Source: GCA-2686765 sp036012725 (lineage in GTDB: Bacteria > Pseudomonadota > Alphaproteobacteria > Rhodospirillales > 2-02-FULL-58-16). Taken from it: a DNA stretch of 26,963 nt. The position numbers and the translations under genes were made by a program. The stretch spans positions 1 to 26,963 of the forward strand of contig DASCPW010000094.1 of the NCBI GenBank assembly GCA_036012725.1. Reading direction: 5' to 3'. Position 1 is the stretch's first letter. Every line of letters starts with the position of its first letter. The notes below the pieces were generated by a model. That model ran no database searches. It had not been told where the DNA came from and was given only the letters and a program-made list of their open reading frames with translations. Of the stretch, positions 14,748 through 22,545 are shown piece by piece.

Positions 14748-15731
14748 ATGAATGAACAAGAGACAATAACCGCCGCCTCGGTACAACTGGGCCGCCTTTA
14801 TGGCAGCATCCTGGAGACCATCGGCTCAACGCCCTTGGTACGCTTGCAAAGACTAACCAACGAAACTGGTTGCAAGGCCGGCATCCTCGGCAAATGCGAG
14901 TTTTTCAATCCCCTGGGCTCGGTTAAGGACCGCATCGGCCTGGCCATGATCGAAGCCGCCGAGAACGACGGCAGGCTTGGCCCCCAGGCGGTCTTGGTCG
15001 AGCCGACCTCGGGCAACACCGGCATCGCCCTGGCCTTTGTCTGCGCCGCCAAGGGATACCAGCTGATCTTGACGATGCCGGAAAGCATGTCGCTGGAACG
15101 CCGCAAGATGTTGGTTCTGCTCGGCGCCGAGATTGAATTGACGCCGAAGGAGAAAGGCATGCCCGGGGCCATCAACCGCGCAGAGGAACTGACCAGGGAA
15201 ATTCCCGGAGCCGTCCTTTTGCAACAGTTCGCCAATCCCGCCAACCCTGAAATCCACCGCCAGACCACGGCCGAGGAAATCTGGCGCGACACCGGCGGCA
15301 AGGTTGACGTGGTGGTCAGCGGCGTCGGCACCGGAGGAACGCTGACCGGCATCGGCGAAGTTCTCAAACCCCGCCGCCCCGACCTCAAGATGATCGCCGT
15401 CGAGCCAGAGAACTCTCCGGTGCTGTCGGGAGGCATCCCCGGACCCCACATGATTCAGGGCATCGGCGCCGGCTTCGTTCCGGACGTGCTGAACGTCGGC
15501 ATGATCGACGAAATTCTCAAAATCAGCAACGAAACCGCTTTCGCCATGAGCCGCAAAGCGGCCCGGCTCGAAGGCCTGCCCGCCGGCATTTCGTCGGGCG
15601 CCGCCCTGGCGGCGGCCCTGGAGGTTGGTCAGCGTCCGGGAATGGAAGGCAAGATGATCGTTGTCGTCCTGCCCTCTTTCGCCGAGCGTTATCTGTCGAC
15701 AGCGCTTTTCGATGGTTTGGGAAAGGAGTGA
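14748..15731 (+). CDS. cysK: cysteine synthase A (O-acetylserine sulfhydrylase)
   Basis: PLP enzyme making cysteine from O-acetylserine and sulfide. The 327-residue protein has SILETIGSTPLVRL, the PLP lysine in NPLGSVKDRIG, the substrate loop EPTSGNTGIALA, the phosphate-binding GVGTGGTLTG, and PAGISSGAALAAAL. These are type A features, and the length fits CysK. About 18 residues precede the conserved start, slightly longer than E. coli CysK. The ATG has a clear AAGGAGG site enclosed in a small hairpin. The stop overlaps the possible upstream GTG of the next gene, which suggests a cysK-moeB-dsrE operon. The upstream Rrf2 gene is a likely regulator. Confidence 0.96.
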   Translation: MNEQETITAASVQLGRLYGSILETIGSTPLVRLQRLTNETGCKAGILGKCEFFNPLGSVKDRIGLAMIEAAENDGRLGPQAVLVEPTSGNTGIALAFVCAAKGYQLILTMPESMSLERRKMLVLLGAEIELTPKEKGMPGAINRAEELTREIPGAVLLQQFANPANPEIHRQTTAEEIWRDTGGKVDVVVSGVGTGGTLTGIGEVLKPRRPDLKMIAVEPENSPVLSGGIPGPHMIQGIGAGFVPDVLNVGMIDEILKISNETAFAMSRKAARLEGLPAGISSGAALAAALEVGQRPGMEGKMIVVVLPSFAERYLSTALFDGLGKE

Positions 15732-15760
15732 CCGGCTCCGGCTTCTTAGGTTGCGGATGT

Positions 15761-16552
15761 ATGAACCTCGATGAAGACCAGATCAAGCGCTATGCCCGTC
15801 ACATTCTGCTCAGGGAAGTGGGCGGCGAGGGTCAGGCAAAACTGTTGAATTCGAAGGTCCTGGTTATCGGCGCCGGCGGGCTCGGATCACCGGTTTTGCT
15901 TTATCTCGCCGCCGCCGGCATCGGCACCATCGGCGTCATTGACGACGACGCCGTCGATCTCTCCAACCTGCAACGGCAAGTGGTCCATGCCACGCGGTCC
16001 ATCGGCGAACCGAAAGTGGAAAGCGCGCGCAAGACCATTGCCGCCATCAATCCGGAAGTCACCTTCATCGCTTACAACAAACGCCTCACCGCCACTAACG
16101 CTCTCGACCTGATTTCCAAATACGACCTGATCGCCGATGGCAGCGACAACTTCGCCACCCGGTTCCTTGTCAACGATGCCTGTTATTTCGTCCGCCGTCC
16201 CCTGGTTTCCGCCGCCATCCTCAGGTTTGACGGACAGATATACACCTTCAAGGCCTACCAGGATGGGGATAATCCCTGCTATCGCTGCCTGTTCCGCGAA
16301 CCGCCGCCTCCTGGGCAAATCCCCACCTGCGCCGAGGCCGGCGTGCTTGGCGCCTTTTGCGGCACGGTCGGCTCCTTGCAGGCCACCGAAATCATCAAAG
16401 AGCTGTTGGGCATCGGCGAAAGCCTCGCCGGTTCCTTGCTCATCATCGACGCCCTGGCATGCACATTCCGCAAAATTACCATCAAACCGGACGCGGATTG
16501 CCCGCTATGCGGCGAAACGCCTAAAATCAAGGACCTTTCCATCCATGAGTAG
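15761..16552 (+). CDS. moeB: MoeB/ThiF-family E1-like adenylyltransferase
   Basis: Activates the C-terminal Gly-Gly of a ubiquitin-like sulfur carrier (MoaD or ThiS) by adenylation, for molybdopterin or thiamine synthesis. The 263 residues show YARHILLREVGGEGQ, the nucleotide loop VIGAGGLGSPV, the DLSNLQRQVVH arginine segment, ADGSDNFATR, the zinc pairs CYRC and CPLC, and the TCAEAGVLG cysteine. It has no rhodanese domain. The start MNLDEDQIKRYARHILL is chosen by homology; a GTG at 15728 overlaps the cysK stop but its purine stretch is too close. No MoaD, ThiS or other carrier gene is in the window. Whether it serves molybdopterin, thiamine or cysteine synthesis cannot be settled, so the symbol is provisional. 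Confidence 0.9.
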   Translation: MNLDEDQIKRYARHILLREVGGEGQAKLLNSKVLVIGAGGLGSPVLLYLAAAGIGTIGVIDDDAVDLSNLQRQVVHATRSIGEPKVESARKTIAAINPEVTFIAYNKRLTATNALDLISKYDLIADGSDNFATRFLVNDACYFVRRPLVSAAILRFDGQIYTFKAYQDGDNPCYRCLFREPPPPGQIPTCAEAGVLGAFCGTVGSLQATEIIKELLGIGESLAGSLLIIDALACTFRKITIKPDADCPLCGETPKIKDLSIHE

Positions 16553-16994
16553 TGAGCAATCCTCGCCTCCTGACAAGCTGTCCATCGTCGTCTTTTCCGG
16601 CAATTTCGACAAAGTCCACTATGCCTTGGTCTTGGCCGCCGCCGCCGCCGCCATCGGCACGCCGGTGACGTTGTTTTTCACCATGGGGGCCTGCCGGGCG
16701 CTGCAACGGCCCGCCGACGAGGGAACGCCGGCCTGGCGGTCGATGCCGCTTAGCGGCGGCGACGGCAACGGTGGCGAAATGGATGACGGTTTTGCCGCCC
16801 GCGCCGTCGCTACTTTTGAGGAGCTGCTCGCCTCTTGCGTCGCCATGGAAGTCCGCTTCCTGGTTTGCGAGATGGGCCTTCGGGCGATGGGCCTCGAGCG
16901 AGAGGCTTTGCGCGATGATGTCCCAGTCGAGGCTGGCGGCGTCGTCACCTTCCTCAACGACGCTTCCGGCGACGGCGCCATGCTGTTTATCTGA
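16545..16994 (+). CDS. DsrE/DsrF-like family protein, putative sulfur-transfer protein
   Basis: A 149-residue protein beginning MSSEQSSPPDKLSIVVFSGN, with FDKVHYALVLAAAAAAIGTPVTLFFTMGAC and RFLVCEMGLRAMGLE, the layout of DsrE-like proteins that often carry persulfide on a conserved cysteine. Candidate cysteines are C50, C98 and C108; C108 is in the family-typical position before the M-G-L segment. No signal peptide is seen, so it is cytoplasmic. The start overlaps the end of the MoeB-like gene by 8 bases, so the two are probably translated together. The neighbours (cysK, MoeB-like E1) support a sulfur-trafficking role. The specific donor and acceptor are unknown. Its 3' end overlaps the convergent pabC by 8 bases. 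Confidence 0.82.
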   Translation: MSSEQSSPPDKLSIVVFSGNFDKVHYALVLAAAAAAIGTPVTLFFTMGACRALQRPADEGTPAWRSMPLSGGDGNGGEMDDGFAARAVATFEELLASCVAMEVRFLVCEMGLRAMGLEREALRDDVPVEAGGVVTFLNDASGDGAMLFI

Positions 16995-17802
16995 TCAGGT
17001 GGCTTCCGTCCCGCAGCTTTTCCGTCATCTCTCCCGGCCGGCCATCGGCAATGGCTACCCCATCCACCATGAGCAACGGCCGGATCGCCAGGCTGTTGGT
17101 GATGAAGGCTTCCGAAGCGCGGCTGAAATCCCCGCGCCCCAGCGAACGTTCCTCCGCCCCGAGGCGGCCGATGACCTCGGCCCGCATAATTCCCGGCAGT
17201 GCGCCGTCGGCGACGGGCGGCGTCAACGCCCGGCCCTCAATCACCAAGAACAGGTTGGCGGCGGCGGTTTCGGCTATGTTGCCAGCGGTGTTCAATAAAA
17301 TCGCCTCGTCGGCACCACGCTTGCCGGCCTCAATGCGGGCGAGGACATTGTCCAGATAGTTGATGCATTTGCAGCGGCTTAGCGGCGAATGCTCGTTACG
17401 GCGGGTGGTAACAGCGATGATCGCGCCGACCGGCGAAAGCAGCAGGCCGTCCGCCGCCTCGGCGGTAATCAACAACGTCGGCCGGAGCCGGTCGGGAGGT
17501 AGCAGTCCGCGCCGGGCGGGCCCTCGGGTGAGGGTCAGGCGGAGAACGCCGTCACTGATGGCATTGGCTGACAATGTTTCCTCCATGGCGGTGGCCAGCG
17601 CCGCCTCGGGTATTGGCACCGACATGCCGAGCACCGCCGCGCCGGCCTTGAGCCTGGCCAGATGGGCGGCCAGCCGGAGCGACGCGCCGTCCCTGGCGAG
17701 AATCGTCTCGAACAGGCCGTCGCCCAGGGTCAAGCCACGGTCGGTGGGATCGATGCGGGCTTCCGAGGCGGCCATCAGTCTACCGTTCAGATGGACCAGC
17801 AT
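16987..17802 (-). CDS. pabC: class IV aminotransferase, probably 4-amino-4-deoxychorismate lyase
   Basis: PLP enzyme of fold type IV. The 271 residues include TDRGLTLGDGLFETIL, the PLP lysine K145 in RCKCINYLDNVLARIEAG, and GNIAETAAANLFLV, followed by EAFITNSLAIRPL. Sequence alone does not separate aminodeoxychorismate lyase from D-amino-acid or branched-chain aminotransferases, but the direct coupling to pabB favours PabC. PabC releases pyruvate from aminodeoxychorismate to give p-aminobenzoate for folate. The ATG shares one base with the pabB stop (TGATG), so translation is coupled. Its stop lies within the convergent DsrE-like gene end. Confidence 0.85.
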   Translation of the reverse strand: MLVHLNGRLMAASEARIDPTDRGLTLGDGLFETILARDGASLRLAAHLARLKAGAAVLGMSVPIPEAALATAMEETLSANAISDGVLRLTLTRGPARRGLLPPDRLRPTLLITAEAADGLLLSPVGAIIAVTTRRNEHSPLSRCKCINYLDNVLARIEAGKRGADEAILLNTAGNIAETAAANLFLVIEGRALTPPVADGALPGIMRAEVIGRLGAEERSLGRGDFSRASEAFITNSLAIRPLLMVDGVAIADGRPGEMTEKLRDGSHLIR

Positions 17803-19205
17803 CAGTATGCTCCCTTGCCGTCGAGACAGGCCAACAGGGCGCCGATCTTGGTGATGGCCTCGTCGTATTCCGCCGCCGGGTCGGAATCGGCGACGATGCC
17901 GCCTCCCGCCTGGGCAACGGCGGTGCCGTTCTTCACGGTCACCGTGCGAATGACTATGTTGGATTCCATGGTGCCGTTGAAACCGAGCCAGGCTATGGAG
18001 CCGCAATAGGGGCCGCGCCGCGCCGGCTCCAGTTCGGTAATGATTTCCATGGCGCGGATCTTGGGCGCGCCGGTAACCGAACCGCCGGGAAAGGTAGCGG
18101 CGAGAAGGTCCACCGCGCCACAGCCCGGCGCCAGCCGCCCGCGCACCTCCGAGACCAGGTGATGGACATTGGCGAAACTCTCCAGCTTGAATAGGTCGGT
18201 GACCCGTACGCTGCCCAAGATGCAAACCCGCGACAGGTCGTTGCGCAAAAGATCGACGATCATCAGGTTCTCGGCCCGGTCCTTTTCGCTGGCCCGAAGG
18301 CCGGCTGCCAGCTTGCGGTCTTCTTCAGGCGTTTGCCCCCGCGGCCGGGTTCCCTTGATCGGCCGGGTCTCCACGCCACCGTTGGTGCCGAGACGCAAGA
18401 ACCGTTCCGGCGAGGCCGAAACGACAGCGCCGCCCTCGCCGCAGGCGAGATAAGCGGCGAATGGCGCCGGACTGAGGGCGCGCAAGCGGCGGTAGAGCAT
18501 GAATGGATGCAGCCCGGCGGGGATTTCCCCTAGGAACCGCTGGCTCAGATTGGCCTGGAAGATATCGCCGGCAAAAATGTAATCGATCACCTTGGCCACC
18601 GACCTTTCATAAGCGGATCGGGCTATTTCCGCCCGCCAAGCGCCCCGCGCCGTCCACTCGACATCGTTTAGCGGGGGCGCCGAGAGGATGCGCTCGGCCA
18701 TAGCGGCGGCGCGGGCGGCGGCGGGCCGGCGCCGGGACGGCGGGCCGCCGCCGGCAAAGTCGCTGGCAATGACCCAGGCGCGCCTCTCCTTGGCGTCGAA
18801 AGAGGCGATGGTGTCGTAAAGTCCAATCACCATGTCCGGGAAATCCAGGTCATTCGGCGCCGGCTTCGGCAATCGCTCCAGGTGCCGGCCCAGTTCGTAG
18901 CCCAGGATGCCGACGGCGCCGGTCTGAAAAGGCGGCAGGCCGGTTTCCGCCGGCAGGCGGTAGCGCCGCATCTCGCGGCTTAACAATTCAAACGGATCGC
19001 CGGCGGTAGCGATACTGTCGATTTTGGCGCCGCCGCCGGCGGTGATCACTCGGAAGGGATCGGCGGCGATGTAAGAGTAACGCCCCCGCCCTCCGATTTC
19101 GGCGGCGCTGTCCAAAAAAGCCGCCACCGGATCGCCGGCGAAAGGCGCGAAAGCGGCGACCGGGTCTTGGTAGGGAATAGGTTGGACACTGAGCGCATCT
19201 GCCAT
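17802..19205 (-). CDS. pabB: aminodeoxychorismate synthase component I
   Basis: Converts chorismate and amide-derived ammonia into 4-amino-4-deoxychorismate for folate synthesis. The 467 residues carry the chorismate-binding domain: PIKGTRPRGQTPEED (the PIKGT lysine is typical of PabB, while anthranilate synthases have PIAGT), ENLMIVDLLRNDLSRV, ATFPGGSVTGAPKIRAMEII, and the C-terminal AGGGIVADSDPAAEYDE. The start is chosen at MADALSVQPIPYQDP. The frame continues upstream to 19355 but that part resembles no family sequence. No strong ribosome-binding site is visible. A pabA glutaminase partner is not in the window. Confidence 0.93.
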   Translation of the reverse strand: MADALSVQPIPYQDPVAAFAPFAGDPVAAFLDSAAEIGGRGRYSYIAADPFRVITAGGGAKIDSIATAGDPFELLSREMRRYRLPAETGLPPFQTGAVGILGYELGRHLERLPKPAPNDLDFPDMVIGLYDTIASFDAKERRAWVIASDFAGGGPPSRRRPAAARAAAMAERILSAPPLNDVEWTARGAWRAEIARSAYERSVAKVIDYIFAGDIFQANLSQRFLGEIPAGLHPFMLYRRLRALSPAPFAAYLACGEGGAVVSASPERFLRLGTNGGVETRPIKGTRPRGQTPEEDRKLAAGLRASEKDRAENLMIVDLLRNDLSRVCILGSVRVTDLFKLESFANVHHLVSEVRGRLAPGCGAVDLLAATFPGGSVTGAPKIRAMEIITELEPARRGPYCGSIAWLGFNGTMESNIVIRTVTVKNGTAVAQAGGGIVADSDPAAEYDEAITKIGALLACLDGKGAY

Positions 19206-19396
19206 GACAACAATCCAAAATTTCGCCGCCGCCAGCCCGCTTCCCTGAACGGCCATTGACATGGATAACAGTTTTTCCTGTTCGATGCCGTGCAAAGCTT
19301 GGCCGGAACGACGGTTTTTCTCAAGCTCTTTGCCGACGGCAAGGCCACAGTCCATGAGCGTTGACGCGGCGCTTCCTCCCTTTCACACTCACGCTC

Positions 19397-19690
19397 ATGT
19401 TTACCTTTGGCATCGCCAGCGGCGAGCAGGGCTTTGACCCGTTGCTCCTGCTGCTTATTGCCTTGGCCCTCGAAGCCTACGTCGGTGAGGCCAGCTTGTT
19501 GGTAAGAGCGGGGTGGCATCCCACCAACGCCATCGGCGCTTTGATCCACGCCCTGGACCGCAAGCTCAACCGCGAGCACCGCAGCGAGCTTGACCGCGGT
19601 CCTGGTGACGGTGGTCGGAGCCGGCCTTTCCTTGGCTCTCAGCTGGGCTGTTGCCTGGCTCAGCCAGAACCATGCCTTTGGCTGGATTAG
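19397..19690 (+). pseudogene. remnant of adenosylcobinamide-phosphate synthase (cobD/cbiB), frameshifted and truncated
   Basis: The plus-strand reading resembles the N-terminus of CobD/CbiB, the integral membrane enzyme that attaches the aminopropanol arm in cobalamin synthesis: DPLLLLLIALALEAYVGE, HPTNAIGALIHALDRKLNRE, then HRSELDR. Near 19595 the frame shifts by one base and continues as VLVTVVGAGLSLALSWAVAWL and HAFGWI. The similarity stops at about 19690, after roughly 98 of the family's 310 or so residues, 15 bases before the end of the convergent SYLF gene. The rest is absent here. No cobalamin riboswitch or other cob gene is seen. The 190 bases between it and pabB show no supported gene. 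Confidence 0.68.
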
Positions 19691-19704
19691 GGGTAACCGT
19701 CCCC

Positions 19705-20394
19705 TTAAAAGGCGGCAAGAACGGCTCTCAACGGATCGGCCTTGCCGTTGGAATGTTTATTCTCCAAAACGATGGCGTTGGGGGTGGCGCCGGCACCGTA
19801 GAAGGCTTCGTTGAGGTCCTTGCGCCGTGCCAGAACCGCGCCTTCCAGGGAAGCGCCGCCGAAAACGCCAAGTTTCGAGTTTGCGAAGGCAAGTACATCG
19901 GTGCCCAAGTTGGCGGTGGTCGAGGCTTCCATGCCCACGCCGATCAGACCGACGGTAATGCCGACATCGGCGCCGAGCTTGCCCTGGTGGTCTAAAATAG
20001 CCCGTATGGCCTTGTCGCTACGGATCACCAGAACGATCTCGGTGTCCTGAAGACCGGCCTGAATGCCGAAGCTGGCGGCACCCAAGGTATAAAAAACGGG
20101 ATATCCCCATTTGCCGTCGCCGGCGCGGGCGATGAGAACGCCGTTACCCGCCTCGGCGCCAACAAAGAACCCGGCCTTGATCACCGTCGGCAAGACGACG
20201 ACGGCCTTGGCGCCGGGGATGTGCCGGGCGAATTCCTTGAGCTCCGGGAAATCCTTGAAACGCTCGACAGTCTCCGTCGCCCGATTCACCAGGTTGCGCG
20301 CCACCGTTACCGGGTCTTGGCGAAATTCAGCACAGGAGGTAAGCCAAAAAACGCCGATGAGAACGACGGCCGAAAAGATTGATTTATGGTGCAT
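19705..20394 (-). CDS. SYLF-domain (Ysc84-like) lipoprotein
   Basis: A 229-residue protein with an N-terminal signal sequence ending in the lipobox LTSC (Cys near residue 21), so it is probably a membrane-anchored lipoprotein. The mature part is the SYLF/Ysc84 domain: IPGAKAVVVLPTVIKAGFFVGAEAGNGVLIAR, GYPVFYTLGAASFGIQAGLQDTEIVLVI, and GVGMEASTTANLGTDVLAFANSKLGVFGGASLEGAVL. Eukaryotic SYLF proteins bind lipids; the bacterial members are widespread but poorly defined. A good ribosome-binding site (GGGCGGA) precedes the ATG. It follows the ABC exporter genes on the same strand after a 92-base gap with no obvious terminator, so it may be cotranscribed. Confidence 0.88.
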   Translation of the reverse strand: MHHKSIFSAVVLIGVFWLTSCAEFRQDPVTVARNLVNRATETVERFKDFPELKEFARHIPGAKAVVVLPTVIKAGFFVGAEAGNGVLIARAGDGKWGYPVFYTLGAASFGIQAGLQDTEIVLVIRSDKAIRAILDHQGKLGADVGITVGLIGVGMEASTTANLGTDVLAFANSKLGVFGGASLEGAVLARRKDLNEAFYGAGATPNAIVLENKHSNGKADPLRAVLAAF

Positions 20395-20486
20395 GATTTC
20401 CGCCCCTCGGTGTTATCGCGGAAGACCCCACGGGCGATCCTAGCCGATGGCAGCTTTCCCTGTACAGGCAGATAAAATGAAAAAAT

Positions 20487-21317
20487 CTATTCCCCCTGCT
20501 GCAACAAAAGCCCCCTTTCGCGGGCGGTGTGAAACATGAACAGAAAGAAAGCGCAAGACAATGCTAGGTAGACCAGGTTCAAGGCGACGGCGGCACCGAA
20601 AAAATCGACACGGAACACCTGCTCGAAAAGAACTCCACGCATGCCCTCGAAAACATAAGCCGACGGCAATGCCCAGGCCACCGGCTGCAACCAGCCGGGC
20701 AGGGTGGCGATTGGGTAGTAGATGCCGCTGACCGGGCCGACCAGAAAGATGCCGAGCCAGCAAAGCGATTCCGCCCCCATCCCGAAACGCAATACCAGCG
20801 CCGAAACCACAAGTCCGACGCTCCAACCCATGATCAGCAGATTGGCGAAAAAGGCGATCAACGGCGGCCCCAGTTGAAACACCCAGACATCATAAAAGGG
20901 CATGGCCAAAAAGGCCGCCGGAGTGACGCTGATGATTGTGCGGATGAAGCTCATGATCATCAGCGAGGAAACCAACTCGCAAGGACGCAAGGGGCTGACG
21001 AATAGCTGACCCAGGTTGCGCGACCATATTTCCTCGATGAACGAAAGAGCGACCCCAAGGTTGGACCGGAACAGCACGTCCCAGAGCAGGACCGCGCTGA
21101 TCAGGACCGCCGCCGCTTGCGCCACCCATGTCGAGTGCTCGAGGAAGAAAGTGGTGATGAACCCCCACAGCAGCATTTGGATCGTCGGCCAATAGGCGAG
21201 CTCAAGCAGCCGCGGCCATGACCGCCGCAATACATAAAGATGCCTGAGCAACAGAGCCGCGACCCGCCGCCATGAGAATACTTCGCGGGCGGCGATGATG
21301 TCCAATGCGCCGCTCAC
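20487..21317 (-). CDS. ABC-2 type exporter, permease subunit
   Basis: A 276-residue membrane protein with about six hydrophobic segments, including LELAYWPTIQMLLWGFITTFFLE, LLIMGWSVGLVVSALVLRFG and WLGIFLVGPVSGIYYPIATLPGWLQPVAWALPSAYVFEGMRGVL. The last is the conserved ABC-2 C-terminal region (YadH/NodJ-like). It overlaps the ATPase gene by four bases, so the two form one exporter. The substrate cannot be told from sequence; relatives export polysaccharide, lipid-linked sugar, drugs or unknown compounds. Confidence 0.9.
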   Translation of the reverse strand: MSGALDIIAAREVFSWRRVAALLLRHLYVLRRSWPRLLELAYWPTIQMLLWGFITTFFLEHSTWVAQAAAVLISAVLLWDVLFRSNLGVALSFIEEIWSRNLGQLFVSPLRPCELVSSLMIMSFIRTIISVTPAAFLAMPFYDVWVFQLGPPLIAFFANLLIMGWSVGLVVSALVLRFGMGAESLCWLGIFLVGPVSGIYYPIATLPGWLQPVAWALPSAYVFEGMRGVLFEQVFRVDFFGAAVALNLVYLALSCAFFLFMFHTARERGLLLQQGE

Positions 21318-22090
21318 CGCGCCACCGCCGAGAAGCCTTCCCCGGCGCCTCCCGGCTTGCGGGCGATGCTAAGGAACACCTCTTCCAGGTTATCTTTTCC
21401 ACGGCGTCCAATTAGTTCCGCCGGCGTTCCCCGCTCGACAATACGGCCATCACGCATGAACATGATATGATCGCAAAGCCGCTCAACCTCGGCCATGTTG
21501 TGCGAAGCCAAAATGATGGTCGCCCCGGTGCGCCGCCGCCAGCTTTCCAGGTAAGCGCGCACCCAGTCGGCGGTTTCGGGATCGAGGGACGCGGTCGGCT
21601 CGTCGAGCAGCAACAAGCGAGGCCTGTTGAGGAGCGCCTTGGCCAGCGCCACCCGCGTTTTTTGGCCGGCCGAAAGTTCACCCGTCGGCCGGTTGAGGAA
21701 TGGGGTGATTTCCAGGTCCCGGGCGAGCGCCCGCAGCCGTTCCGCTATTCGGTCAAGGCCATAGAGATGGGCATAGACGGTCAGGTTCTCGGCGACGCTC
21801 AGACGACGCGGCAGGTCCACATAAGGAGACGAGAAGTTCATCCGCCCAAGAACCCGATGGCGGTGCCGGAGAATATTCTCGCCAAACACACTGACCGTAC
21901 CCGAAGTCGGCAAAAGCAAGCCCAATAAAATGGATAGTGTCGTCGTCTTGCCGGCGCCATTGCCGCCGACGAGTGCCGTCGTTGACAAAGGAGGAACTTC
22001 AAAAGAGATTTTCTCGACGGCCCAGGCCTCGCCGAAACGTTTAGCCAGGTCCTCGACAACGACAACGGGGGAAGCGGTGACTTTTGTCAT
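21314..22090 (-). CDS. ABC-2 type exporter, ATP-binding subunit
   Basis: A 258-residue ATPase with Walker A GGNGAGKTT, signature LSAGQKTRVALAKAL, Walker B LLLLDEPTASLDP and the switch histidine in ILASHNMAE. Its C-terminus (MRDGRIVERGTPAELIGRRG) is standard for the exporter-type (CcmA/NodI-like) ATPases. It powers the overlapping downstream permease. The ATG has an AAGAAGGCGG stretch about ten bases upstream. A probable small gene lies 32 bases upstream on the same strand. Confidence 0.93.
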   Translation of the reverse strand: MTKVTASPVVVVEDLAKRFGEAWAVEKISFEVPPLSTTALVGGNGAGKTTTLSILLGLLLPTSGTVSVFGENILRHRHRVLGRMNFSSPYVDLPRRLSVAENLTVYAHLYGLDRIAERLRALARDLEITPFLNRPTGELSAGQKTRVALAKALLNRPRLLLLDEPTASLDPETADWVRAYLESWRRRTGATIILASHNMAEVERLCDHIMFMRDGRIVERGTPAELIGRRGKDNLEEVFLSIARKPGGAGEGFSAVAR

Positions 22091-22122
22091 GAATTCTCCG
22101 CCTTCTTAAAAGATAAAGGCGT

Positions 22123-22266
22123 TTATTCCATTTCCTCTTCTTCGCTTGCGCTGCGCTCCATCCGCCGTTTCAACCGCAACAGTTCCCGCCTGCGGATATC
22201 CTTGGCGATCAGATTCTCGACCGTTTCATGGCCAGCCGTTGCCACGGCGCTACCGGTTTCGGCCAT
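22123..22266 (-). CDS. small hypothetical protein (47 aa), highly charged
   Basis: A short frame beginning MAETGSAVATAGHETVENLI and continuing with a charged helix-like stretch (AKDIRRRELLRLKRRMER) and an acidic end (EEEEME). It starts with ATG after an AGG-containing site and ends with TAA, 32 bases before the ABC ATPase gene on the same strand, so it could lead that operon. The clean basic-then-acidic pattern looks like a real small protein, but there is no known family to support it. Confidence 0.45.
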   Translation of the reverse strand: MAETGSAVATAGHETVENLIAKDIRRRELLRLKRRMERSASEEEEME

Positions 22267-22545
22267 CGTTAACCTGCTGAGTTTTCGCCTAGTACAATCT
22301 TACCAGTAAACGTAAGGGACAAACCGTTAACCAGACTTAAACGTCCGACCATAATCTCGCGGACACCGAACCGGCGCAGCGGCGGCCGGAACATCGCCTT
22401 GATCACGCCAGGACTCATCATATTCCTGGTGTCCCGGCGTTTACATATGATACTCGAATAGATGCCATATATTGAGGCCCAGGTCAGCCAAATTGTACCC
22501 CGACGACGGTCTTGCAAGGTTGCTTTTGGGCAGCGGGACACCTGA
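22267..22545. other. intergenic region between the small minus-strand gene and the metallophosphoesterase gene
   Basis: This divergent spacer has no supported gene. It holds an inverted repeat CCAGGA/TCCTGG (22408-22413 and 22424-22429) nested in a longer imperfect one ending GTCCCGGCGT. A weak promoter-like pair for the plus-strand gene (TTGATC at 22399, 16-base gap, TATTCC at 22421) overlaps it. TTAA-CCAGAC-TTAA at 22327-22340 is a near match to CtrA-type half-site pairs but has a six-base gap instead of seven. Confidence 0.35.

Noticed and set aside
16137..16544. Upstream extension of the DsrE-like frame into the MoeB-like gene
   Set aside because: The extension overlaps clear MoeB coding sequence. 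The family N-terminus begins at the ATG at 16545.
17803..18225. Upstream extension of the pabC frame into pabB
   Set aside because: This part only shadows pabB in another frame. PabC homology starts at the ATG at 17802.
19230..19363. Coding-looking plus-strand stretch (about 31 codons, ending before the cbiB remnant)
   Set aside because: It has a stop directly upstream and no start, and I could not match it to a family. It may be more gene debris but is not supportable as a feature.
22327..22340. CtrA-like site TTAA-N6-TTAA
   Set aside because: The known alphaproteobacterial site has a seven-base gap. With a six-base gap and one copy it is not enough.
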